Shown: positions 1-10,324 of the stretch, one piece after another
Layout: each line of letters begins with the position of its first letter
Numbering within the stretch: position 1 is the first letter of the stretch
Made by a program: the position numbers and the translations under genes
Notes under the pieces: model-generated
Database searches by the model: none
Told to the model about the DNA's origin: nothing
What the model saw: only the letters and a program-made list of their open reading frames with translations
NCBI GenBank assembly: GCA_900708905.1
Contig: CAADRB010000013.1
Location: forward strand, 1,369,331-1,433,330
Source: Hymenolepis diminuta
Lineage: Eukaryota > Platyhelminthes > Cestoda > Cyclophyllidea > Hymenolepididae
Direction of reading: 5' to 3'
DNA length: 64,000 bases

Positions 1-164
1 AAGCATTTAGCTCAATAAATGGTTATTTGAACAATTTTTGGCAATCCAGTGTTAATTAAGCTATTATTTCTTGAACTGACCTGCATACTGACATTAACTT
101 TCATCTAACAGAGCCTGAATGGATAATCACCATTTTATCCAGATTTAATTCTTATCACTTTTAG

Positions 165-290
165 ACGGATGCCAACAGGATCCACAACCTTGCACACCAG
201 GTGGACGCTGCATACCTATTCATGAATCAGCTTATTTCTGTCAATGTGACCCTGGATATGTTGCTGTAGATGGAAATACTCGGTGTATGA
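165..290 (+). CDS. EGF gene, first visible exon: EGF-like domain 1
   Basis: The exon starts after the acceptor cttttag. Its frame begins with a phase-1 split codon and reads a full six-Cys EGF module, DGCQQDPQPC at its start and CQCDPGYVAVDG near its end, closing with CM. The expected phase-1 end is base 290, which would join cleanly to the next exon. However, the next two bases are 'at', not 'gt'. No other nearby gt keeps the phase, so the 3' boundary is inferred from the neighbouring exons. Confidence 0.8.
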
Positions 291-3200
291 ATTCATTTAT
301 GTTTATTTCGTGATTCCGAATTAATTTCTAACATTCTCTGCAAAGCTTGTATTAATTCTAGGTCGCAGGGAAGAAGTGGCACTCAATTATTGTGAGATAT
401 TTGAGGGAAAGTTGTGCAAAAATGGAGAATGTCATCCAACTGCCACTTCATATGAATGCACTTGCAACTCTGGATATGTGCCAAACCGTTTCAAGAAGCA
501 GTGCATAAGTTAGTCATAATTTTACTCTATTTATCAAAAAATTGAGTTGATTTATTTAGCATAACCTCGGAGGGAGAAGAGGGGCGCTGATGACTTTTAG
601 TTGAATTAACTTTTTAACAACGACTTATTTGATTCTGTAGTAGTCTTGATGAGATAGCATGATCACCTCAATCACAGAGGATAGACCAATCAGAGGGTAA
701 AACAAGACAAGATTTTGTGATGCGATATCGGGAAAGACTTCAAACATCTGGTTTGCAGATCTTACACCAACCAAAAATTATTCTAATTACTAGCAAAAAA
801 ATTAACTCTGTTTTTCTATCTGGAATGACATATAGTCTATCTCATCAACCTTAGGAAATGTCATCAACTTCATAATATTTTAAATTATACCTAATGAGGA
901 TTAGAGCATGTGAAACTTCCCCTCGCTAAGTGTCACTTAGAGTATAATGAAAATTTATAGTACTTGCACAATGAAATATTACTCCGAGGAATCGAACAAG
1001 ACGGCAAATGTACTGAATTATAGAGTGAAACAGAGGCAAATTGATGGTAATTTTCAAATAATTACTTTTGGAGGGCTTCACAATTCGGGGAGTTACATGT
1101 ACTTATGTGCTTCAATCGTCAAGTTATGAGTTCAGAGGTCAGAGGTCACAAGTTTGATTCTCATCAGCGCACTCCCAGTGAGTGGAAAGGACAACTGTAC
1201 TGGTAATGTCTGGCTAATATTGTGGGTGGCGGAAATCAAGTTCGTCATTAGAGAGGCTATATGATACTACTCTCTACCCAACACGAGTGCTGGAAAATAA
1301 GCCTGGTAATTACTTACTATTATTATTACTATAATTAAAGGGACTGGAATGTATATAATCCGCTCAATAAAAACTGAACACTTTCACCTAAGACTGAGAA
1401 CGCAAACAACACCAACAGCCACATAAGAGATAGGAAATAAAATCCGCTCTGTCAAGAGTTAATTGGAGAACTGATCAGATCCTGTCAGCATTTTCTGCTG
1501 GTTCTAATAACTACCATCTATCTTGTAGTTACTTTGCGTTATTTAATGCCATATCTAAATTTTTAAACAAAAACGCGACATTATACTAGACACACATTTA
1601 AATTCAATTTAAACAATCTTTGAAGATTGCATAATGTTTCTCGATTCCCTTGAGAATCGCCAATTTATCCAGGCAACTAACAAAGGTTCTAGTTATTTCC
1701 ACTCAAATTTTGACAAACAATTTGTGTATAAGCTAATTTGCGCAGTTATTAATTATAATCTTGATATTTCTTTAATTAAGGGCGTCGTGTGCCATTGATC
1801 AGGAATTTAATAACAATTTACTAACTGATAGCCTATTGTATGTATCTCTTTCTAGACCGAAATTGCCACCACTTAGATACCATCTTGAATTTATTAACAA
1901 ACGTGCATTGTTTTATTATGATTATTTATCTTCATGTTATCTACAACAAATGAAAAGCAGATGATGTTGCGTCACTACTGAAGGATATTTGGCTCTCCGC
2001 CAATTATCTCATTCATTTATCATGTAATTTTCATTATTTTTTTATTTTTATTAACATATCTCTCTTCCTTTTAATAAATATTTTTAAACGTTAGACATTT
2101 TAGTCGCATTTAGTTATATTTTTTCAACGATTCGTTTCCTTACACATTTTAATGCAGACAAAAATTCCGCAACTGACGGTTGTAACATTAAATATATGAG
2201 CCTTGTCAACAGTATCTTTCTATGTCTACCGATAGTACTTTCATATTTCATATATTATTGTTTATAGAAGAATTTAATGCATGTGCGATGTATGGAAACA
2301 ATGTTTGTGCAAATGGCCAATGTATTCCATCCGGTCGCAGTTTTCGATGTTCGTGCAATCCTGGATACGTACCTTCAAAAGATGGAACTCTATGCCTAGG
2401 TACGCCGTATTTTGTTCATCAATTTTTATCATCAATTTAAACTGAGCACCAAATTTTGTTGACATTACAAACTCTAGATACTCAGTAGTAGTTTTACTTT
2501 AAGTGCGTCGACATCATGTTAATACATTCTTCTGATTTATTAAATGAAAAGGGAACCGTCATTTGTTTTTCTTCCCAAGAAATTAATTGGAAATGGAATT
2601 GCATGCCTTTTAATTTATTATTTACCAAAGAGCGGGAAATACGAATTTTAAAGCTTCTGCTCACTAGGGCTAAAAGTATTCATCGAGCCCAAGTTTGTCC
2701 CTCCTAACCTTAATCCATGGACTTGAGATAATAGAGCTTTTATTTGCGTTTAATTTTTTACACCTTATTTTATTGAACGAAGTGCATCTTGGCCACTCTG
2801 CCAAATAGTTTTTCCGAATTTAGCTCTGGGTTCCCTCATGTACTGTCCCCGATTTGGGGTGCATTCAGTGACACTGATGTTAGAATAAATAGGTACCCAA
2901 TCTGCCAACATCTACATTAGATGGGCAAGTTCACTATTAAAGTGATCAAATTTCGACTAATGTACCTTCAAAATAATATCCAAAATGATGCCAAATAAAG
3001 TTTTGAGACAACACAGACTAGTTAATGAAGAGTTTTAACTAATTATACGCATAACAAGGTATTTTTTATCAATTATGTTGTCGAAACTAATGGTCTAGCT
3101 GTCAACATTGGAGTGCACCCGTATCTGTGGTTGATTAATATCTACTGATTGGACCACACACAGAAAGTGTGCGGCTTGTATTTCTAAAATCATACACTCG

Positions 3201-6200
3201 TAACTCTTGTACCTAATGAGTCTTGCATCAGATTATTACCTCAAAAGCACTGAAAATTTTTATTTTAATATATCTACAACTTTTCGAATTGGGATTTTTC
3301 ACCAATGCTTAGGGGACCAAGGTTCTAAGTGTAAATTCCTACTTAAAAGGTTATCGAAATCGCGCTGAAAGGTAGGAACTTGTTCTCTTTGCTAATACTA
3401 GTCTATTATGCAACACAGGATCGGTAAATTTTAACCTTCAATCTCTTACAATCTGAGCTGTATCTTTTTGCTATGGACGAATAAAAGTCAGTAAATGAAA
3501 TGAATAAGAATGAATGAAATAAATGTGAATCTTTATTCCAGAAAAACGGCATTTGATGCAATTGCTCATTGAAGGCACTTACTTATTATATAGAAGAAAA
3601 AAATATTGAAATATTATGAGAACTACGGTTGTCTATTTGTATGATACGCAATTTTGTTGGGCTAAGTTATCCGTTACGAATCCTCGACGACTGATTGTTA
3701 ATGTCCGCCTTTCTCAAATCAGTAGGAACTTGTATTCTCTCAACTTTCTCTTCTCATTCTAAAGCTATAGATTTAGGCAAATTGAATGTTTTAAATATGT
3801 TTAAATGCACACACTATCTATTTGGATATATTTAAATTAAAACTATGTAAATTTCAGATAAATGTCAACAACTCGGACCGGCATTGTGTCTCAACGGTTT
3901 CTGCGTGGGGCGTCCCTATGGAGATTATGAATGCTTATGCAACTACGGCTATCAACCCTCCACAGATAGGAAAAGTTGCATCATTTCCGATCCCTTCCGA
4001 AGTAAGGAAGAAAGATTTAGATTCACTTTTTTAAATGATTAATAAGTTACAAATGATTGCGCTTTATTTTTTCAAACATATTAGTAAAATTTGAAGAGAA
4101 GGAATTATTAGTATTATTATTAGTGCATGAAATTTTGCACATGATAATTATATTTTTCATTAAAAATGTTTAACCGGAAAGCTCTTCACTTACCACACAA
4201 ATTCCACCCCTCATAAGATTTCTAAGTGCGCCTTGAAATTCGAAATAAGTTCAGAGAATTATCTCTTTAGAAAGCTGTAAAATAATAAATTTACAAAATG
4301 TACCCATTTAGTGAACTTGAATTTTATGGTAACTTTATACTTTCCTTCCTAACTTTCAGTAATCTTGTCCGTTTTAAAAGAGATGATGTCTTGAAGCAGT
4401 ATATTTGTGTGATGTTTTTCCCTAATGAAAGAAGGTCAGATGTAAATATCAATGACAATGGTTATATATTTCTCTTTGAAAAAATTTTTTAAATGGTTCT
4501 GATATTTTTGAACAAATTCCCCGGGCGGTGTTTTTTCAACAAACTGTTTGGATTAGATGTTAGAAAGACAAATTATTTCATATCATAGAACCTAGCCGAC
4601 TTTATTAGAATCTGTTCTATCTCCTCTTTGGTGTCTCTGTACCTCGAGAAATATTGTAGAGGTTTTACTTTAAAGCAACTGGTAGAACAAAATGGGATAA
4701 TTATTTTAACTTTTTTATCCTTTATATTGGAACTTATCATTCATTTTCATTAAAATTACACTGTGATTTACGATTAAAGAAAAAGAATCATTTTCAGCTT
4801 CAAAGCGAGAAACATGGGGTGGAAGCAGTTACCGCGGTTCTTATCAAGCTGACTGGCCGCATGATTTCAAATCAAATAAAATATACGGTAAGTAAACAAA
4901 TATATGATAGAGAATTTTAACCATACATCAGCTTTACTATTCCAAGACATTGCAGACTACTCAATACCATGCCGGTATTAGGAGTTCCGATAAAGGTATC
5001 TAATATAACCCTTAGCATAATTGAGCTATTCGACTTCTCCTTTTCAAAACAAAAGCTTAACTTGTGAATTAAATTTCTTCGTGATCTAATTAGTCTCCAA
5101 TGTAATCACAAACTATAACTAAACTTCAAAAATTGACCCAAAATTATGCAGAGCAACAACCCAAAATATTATCAAAATTGAAAAAAAATATAATTTTTTT
5201 GAAAAATCATTAATAATTTCTAGATGAATTTTTCCCTGAATAAAAGCTTTTTTATTTTATTCCTCAGATTTATAGTTCCAGAATCAATTCTTAATCGCAA
5301 TAGTTAATTTACGCATAGTCTGACTGTATTAGCAGGTGCTGGCTGTTGACCCACAATCACACTACTTATACCATAGGAACAAAAGAGGTAGACGACTTGC
5401 TCCTGGCTCTAATGACATACTGCAAGTTGGAAACTTCTGATTTTATCCATCCTCACTATCAGAATCGGCTAGAGAAGGTAGACTGATGGGTTTTCTTAAG
5501 TATAAATAATAAGCTCAGGTGTAAGTTGGAAGTGTGACAGGCTCTGTGCAGGTGCGCTGTGTTGAGAGAGAAGGATACAGAGGAGGTATATATTTAAGTA
5601 AAATGAAATATCTATACTACAAAGAAACGGCTCATGTGCTAATGAATTTTTTAATATGTGGACGTAAGATTTGGGAAAATAATTCAATTCCTGTAAAGAG
5701 GTTAATGCATCTGCTTGTAAACAGCCTGCTTTTTCGTTGAGCCATGGAGTCTCAAAAGTACTTTGAAGGGTATATTGAAAATAAAAAATGAAAATAAATT
5801 TGATGAGTACGGACAGACATCACTGTAATGACTTTACAAAAATAGATCAAGCACCAAAAGAGGGCACAAAAATGGACAAAGATCTGGTAGGGCACTGTCT
5901 TCATTGTTAATCGTCAGTTAAAATTTTCTCAGGTTGTCAATAGTTGGTAATAATATGCTTCTTGTAGTTGAAATTAAAATATTTTCCTGCAATAAATTTG
6001 TAGAGAAACTATGTAAACAGGTCTACAATTGAGAGCCATTTAAGAAGTGAAAATGCCAAGGCATTTCTAAATAACTAGCAGTTACCTGTCACAATATTTT
6101 CATTTGCAGCGCCAAAGCCACAGTACAGTGAGCTGCGATTGGCACCACCTTCAGCACTAAGTTACCCAAATCCTTGTGACGATATAGCTATTAAACGCAA

Positions 6201-6507
6201 ATGTACCGGTGGTTTCTGCATTAACTTGGACAAGGGACAGTATGAATGTCGATGCTTTAGCGGATATCGCGCGGTCAATAGAAATACCCAATGTATTGCC
6301 GATTATAAAAGGCAGTGGGGTATGTGAGCAAAGAGGACTGATTTTTTTCTTTTTTTGCAAAAAGTTTGTCCTAACGTAACATTTTGTAATTACATTTTTT
6401 AGCATTCATCAAGACTAAATACTACTAATATCAGATAACAGTCTAATTCATTTATATTTTTAGTAAATTATAATTGGCCTTATAGAGGACGATATCGAAG
6501 GGCTTAA
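165..6507 (+). CDS. EGF-repeat extracellular protein (fibrillin-like), C-terminal part, 7 exons
   Basis: I joined seven exons: 165-290, 362-508, 2268-2399, 3858-4001, 4798-4887, 6110-6319 and 6464-6507. They total 893 nt, which with one base from the missing upstream exon gives 297 codons plus stop. Five exons each encode one six-cysteine EGF-like module, and every intron is phase 1, the classic arrangement of shuffled EGF exons. Known for the family: such modules build secreted or extracellular-matrix proteins (fibrillins, LTBPs, related EGF proteins), often binding calcium. The order is EGF, EGF, EGF, EGF, a Ser/Gly/Trp-rich linker, EGF, then a short basic tail ending RGRYRRA. I see no membrane segment, so a secreted product is inferred. 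The 5' end (signal peptide, further domains) lies outside the window. Gene identity beyond 'EGF-repeat protein' is not resolved. The first exon lacks a normal donor site. Confidence 0.88.
362..508 (+). CDS. EGF gene exon: EGF-like domain 2
   Basis: The exon lies between acceptor ttaattctag and donor a|gttagt, and is phase 1 at both ends. It encodes a short polar linker followed by a six-Cys module, NYCEIFEGKLCKNGEC then CTCNSGYVPN and a final Cys. Only 71 bases separate it from the preceding exon; the next exon is about 1.8 kb downstream. Confidence 0.88.
   Translation, partial: VAGKKWHSIIVRYLRESCAKMENVIQLPLHMNALATLDMCQTVSRSSA
1100..1335 (+). repeat. tRNA-like SINE, copy 1 (in an EGF-gene intron)
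   Basis: The segment has a box-B-like sequence GTTTGATTC at about 1152-1160. It aligns by eye with copy 2: the stretch containing gtactggtaa and tggct matches, followed by a shared tail ending in ctctaccc. It ends in a run of att units (about 1315-1332), typical of SINE tails. The box A region looks degenerate. It lies in the 1.8 kb intron between EGF domains 2 and 3. Confidence 0.55.
2268..2399 (+). CDS. EGF gene exon: EGF-like domain 3
   Basis: Acceptor tttatag and donor g|gtacgc, phase 1 at both ends. The module starts with EFNACAMYGNNVCANGQC and ends CSCNPGYVPSKDGTLC. The N-terminal E-F-N-A-C resembles a degenerate calcium-binding DxNEC motif, so Ca2+ binding is possible but not certain. 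Confidence 0.9.
   Translation, partial: KNLMHVRCMETMFVQMANVFHPVAVFDVRAILDTYLQKMELYA
3858..4001 (+). CDS. EGF gene exon: EGF-like domain 4
   Basis: Acceptor aaatttcag and donor a|gtaagg, phase 1 at both ends. Six cysteines: DKCQQLGPALCLNGFC, then CLCNYGYQPSTDRKSC, followed by IISDPFR leading into the linker exon. Reading through the donor is open for only a few more codons, so the splice site fits better. Confidence 0.9.
4798..4887 (+). CDS. EGF gene exon: linker between EGF domains 4 and 5
   Basis: A 90-nt exon between acceptor cattttcag and the consensus donor g|gtaagt, phase 1 at both ends. It encodes a cysteine-free segment rich in Ser, Gly, Tyr and Trp (TWGGSSYRGSYQADWPHD). No domain recognised. 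Phase agreement with both neighbours and strong splice signals are the support. Confidence 0.75.
6110..6319 (+). CDS. EGF gene exon: EGF-like domain 5
   Basis: Acceptor catttgcag and donor g|gtatgt, phase 1 at both ends. About 23 residues of Pro-rich linker precede a six-Cys module: NPCDDIAIKRKCTGGFC, then CRCFSGYRAVNRNTQC. The last residues before the donor are IADYKRQW. Confidence 0.9.
6464..6507 (+). CDS. EGF gene terminal coding exon
   Basis: After acceptor tatttttag the phase-1 frame gives VNYNWPYRGRYRRA and then TAA (6505-6507). The stop lies directly against a consensus donor gtaagt (6508-6513), so the 3' UTR is probably spliced; a good acceptor (ttcttttag) is at 6970-6978. The Arg-rich end could be a processing site, which is inference only. 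If this exon is skipped, joining the previous exon to 6979 gives a different short C-terminus. Confidence 0.7.
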
Positions 6508-7590
6508 GTAAGTATAAAAATGCAATTAAAATATGGTATTATTAAAATATTATTTTTTGAAATAGTAGAAAAGTCTTTGATAGCGAGCTGATATTTAGGC
6601 TTATTGATACAGGCAGATTTTCAGTATCTCATTCCTGGCAAAAATTTCTACATTCTTTTTAACCCGCTCATGAAATTATAAGTAAATATTTTTTTAAACA
6701 ATTATTCTTAAAAGTTATTTTATAAAATCTGTAATTTATGAAAATATAACACTGGGAATTAATAGATTTTTTAAAATATTTGACCATGTTCTTGGAATAA
6801 TTTCATTTTTCCTACTGAAAAAATGTCACCTACATCAAGGCCTAATTAGCACTTTCTAGCTCTACATACATTATATTATGACAGTGATGAATTAACGTGC
6901 GTAGGATGTTTTAGTGGAAAATTAAGTAATTCTACACAGGTTATATTCTAATCGACTGTCTATTTTCAATTCTTTTAGCCACCGCGTCCAGTTTGCCCTG
7001 AATCCAAGACACCAGTAATAGAATCTATCCCCGCTTCTTAAATGTCAATTACCCCCCGCTCTTTCTAAGCTACTTACTTTGACGCAGAAAAACAAATCAA
7101 CTTTCTCCTCCTAACTCAGCAACTTTTTTGCGTGCATTTAGATATGTTGTATTATCTTGCTAATACCCTCTGAAACGCAAGTCAATCGCTTTTGTGACTT
7201 GATACCTGCTCTGATCATTTCGTTTCCTTTTAAATAATTTCTCATTGCTAATGCCAATTTGAAGATCTGTCTTACATCAAGTTCGTTTGGTAATGAACGA
7301 GAGATTGCTATTTTTTGGTTGAACCTTCCGATAAAAGATATATGAGGGTATGAGTATTGGAACAACCTTTCCTACTGAAAAAACGTAAGTAGTAACTATT
7401 TTCTCGAGCTATTTTAGTGGATAAAATTTTAGGATGGTGTTTATGAGAGTTCGTCTATTAATTAATATTAATAGACAGTTGATTATTTCTGATTCCTGCC
7501 CAAGACTTCTATAAAATTGGTAGTAAAATGAAGACGGAGAGATCGTCGTCAATTTTATAAGTATGATTAGCAAAAATAAACAATATGTTA
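6508..7590 (+). other. Probable 3' UTR and intron of the EGF gene
   Basis: An acceptor at 6970-6978 is followed by a less AT-rich stretch with no long frame, which fits a non-coding 3' exon joined to the donor at 6508. The next AATAAA on this strand is at 7575-7580, a candidate polyadenylation signal. No other gene seen. Confidence 0.35.
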
Positions 7591-7597
7591 TTTATTA

Positions 7598-7800
7598 AAT
7601 GGTAGTGCACTGGTTAACATGTATATCTGTGAAGTCGGCAGTCGCTAGTTTGAGATTTATCTGTGCTCACTCAATGAGCCAAATGGTTAACGGTACTGGT
7701 AAAATTTGGCTCATGAGGAAGGCGACAGAATTCGAGCTTCTCACTAGGGATGTTATGAACTTTGCCATCTCTGTCCACGGTTAGAGGTGAAAATCGTCTT
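7598..7800 (+). repeat. tRNA-like SINE, copy 2
   Basis: The head contains TAGTGCACTGG (7603-7613), an exact match to the pol III box A consensus TRGYNNANNGG. About 35 bases later comes a degenerate box B (gtttgagat, about 7649-7657). The body matches copy 1 around 'gtactggtaa' and 'tggct'. The 61-codon frame here is part of the SINE, not a gene. Confidence 0.6.
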
Positions 7801-10086
7801 CTAAAGTGGTTCCAGTTATAAGAATCAAGAACACGTCCTATTTGGGGCATTGTAATCAACCCTACTGGGGGAAAAAGAATAAATTATCGTAAATTTTCAT
7901 GGATACCATCTCTTTTTCATTTTCTGATTACCAAAGTTGTTCAGCCGAATAGTATCAAATTAACCAAAAGATATTGTCTCTATTCCCGAAAATTAAACAA
8001 ATGGTTCTACATTTTCAAAACAAAGTACTTATGATTGAAAAAAAGAAACCAAGGGGTGCGTTTATTTTATTAAGATAATTATATTTTAGTATAAAAATAA
8101 AATATGATTGTGCTCAATTCCGACAAAATCTTACTTCTTGCGCAATTTTGCATATTCTTTGCCTACGTTATTGGTTATGCCGAGCCAGTTCACTCAGATA
8201 AGATTCCTGTTTTTTTCCAAAAAAATTAGTAGAAATTGTGTTATTTTATTTCGATTTCAGTTGTTATTTCAAACTGAATTTTGAAAAAAAATAATATTTT
8301 TACCCATAATTAATCAAATTGGGGATTTTTTTCCTGCAGTGTAATTACACTCAATCACCAAATAAATTGTCTGCAATTTTCGGAAGATGGTCAATTCAGT
8401 TACATATTTTAATGGAAACTTATATACTTTGTCTAAACTCATAATGAAATGAGAGCCAAAAAGGGTTATTTGGGTTATTAGTTAACCTTTTGAGCTGTCT
8501 ACTTTTAAAATGCTAAGTTTAAACGAAAAGCTAACAAAATTTTACATTTCGAAGTTTTCACATGCTTAAAAGAAATACTACTTTTATGCTGACAGTAGAT
8601 ATTGAGAGCTAAGATCATAAAACAGAGCGATTGAAGAGATGAAGTCAGTTACAATCGACTGAACTGACGACAGTAAATGCTTTAACTGCTTTCGCCAAAA
8701 TTCTAACTAACTCGCTACTTCATTTGCTATTGGAGCACCGATTAAATAAACACCCAGCTACGGGTTTAACTCTTTAAAACTCTTTAATGTGAAATTAAAT
8801 ATTTTGAAAATATTGAAAAATATTGAATAAATCATCGGCAAACCATAGAGTTAGTTTTTCTGCTTTATTTCAAATTGGTCAAAAAAGGATAAAACAAATC
8901 TCTCAAATGTCTTGTCTGTATATCAGGAATATATCATTTCTGGTGATTATGAAATATCCATATGAAGGGGTATTAGGATGCCTTACAATACATGGTTAGT
9001 ATTTTGACATAATCATTAATCAGAATTCAACCATACAAAAGCATGTGATCACCGAGGATAATAGAATATTTTAATAAGAACTGAAGAGTTAATGAGTGAA
9101 TAGAAAGAAGTTATAAAATCGCTTATTCAAGAGTTTAAATTTTGAATTCTTCGGGCTACCCACTTTTGCTTAATGAGCTAGTTCATTGATTTATTTTTGA
9201 AATACTTTATGTCCGCGATGTTCAATGTCAATTGTCAAATTGAATAAGATAAAAGGCTGATTATTTCATTTCGATTTGATTATACTTTCTCCAATTTGCT
9301 AAGAGTAAATTGCTGATTCTGTCCAAAATGTTTTTACCATGACAAAACCTGTCTAAAAATTAAAAATTCTTTATTACTTTTACAAATTTTTATAAATTAA
9401 CAATAAATTACTACATATATCTCCCTAAATCTCGTCTCTGTGGCTCTATCTGATGTTTACACTACAGCCAAAACACCGAAAATTAGTCACGGTCCAGACT
9501 ATGGTTTAGAGCTACCGATACCAATTTCCTTTCGAGTCTAGACGGAGGTTAAATTATAATTTAATCTAATATTTAAAAATGTAAATTCGTGTGTACTCAA
9601 TTTGATGCATTTCAAACCCACATATCTCCAAGGCCTATTGAATTTTGCAGAGATCCCTCAAGACTTGTATCTTAAATTATTCTCTTAATAAAACACCTTG
9701 CCAGCCAATTTAAAAATAACTGATTTTATGCAATTAGAGTTTTTTAGAATTCTTGCTATTTCAGTTGCTTTAACAATGATATATGCAATTATAAAACTTG
9801 AAGAATTACTATTAAGCGCTTTACTTAAGTTGGCCGAATGATCAAAATTTCCAGTCTGTCTGGAGTAGTATTTACGATTGTTATGATTTTAATACTTAAT
9901 GTGTTAATAAACTTTAAAAAACTTACACCGTACCACAAAATTTGGGCCATATTGGCTCCCACCCGATTTCAAAATTATTCATTCTAGATAATCCTGAAAA
10001 AGAAATGAGAATTTCTAAGATATATTTAAAATTTCCAACCACAAACACCACATATATTACTCTACATATTATTATTCTTCTTACAG

Positions 10087-10324
10087 TAGAACCGGAATTA
10101 TAATAGAAAATATCAAGTTTAATTACTCTGAATATGAATTGGTGGACAAAGTCGAAGAAGACTGGTACCAATTGGTCACGTTTAGATATTATGAGAGAAG
10201 ATGCATCGAAGTGGTATACCTAATCACTCTTTTGAATCAGACGATAACAAACATGAAATCACTTAAGAAGACAGGACATGACACGATGAACCATATGAGT
10301 TCATTCAGAATTCAAATGCAATAA
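10087..10324 (+). CDS. Candidate terminal exon of an unrecognised gene
   Basis: A pyrimidine-rich acceptor (ttattcttcttacag) is followed at once by an open frame of 78 codons (10088-10321) that ends in TAA at 10322-10324; the stop lies inside an AATAAA (10320-10325). The translation looks protein-like (ELVDKVEEDWYQLVTFRYYE) but I recognise no family. The exon phase (one base, then AGA) does not fit the EGF gene's phase-1 introns, so it is not an obvious continuation of it. I found no partner exon. It could be chance. Confidence 0.22.

Noticed and set aside
7598..7670. Functional tRNA gene
   Set aside because: Box A is good, but box B is degenerate, no acceptor stem pairs, and the sequence continues as a SINE body.
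7599..7784. 61-codon frame
   Set aside because: Lies entirely within the tRNA-like SINE copy 2.
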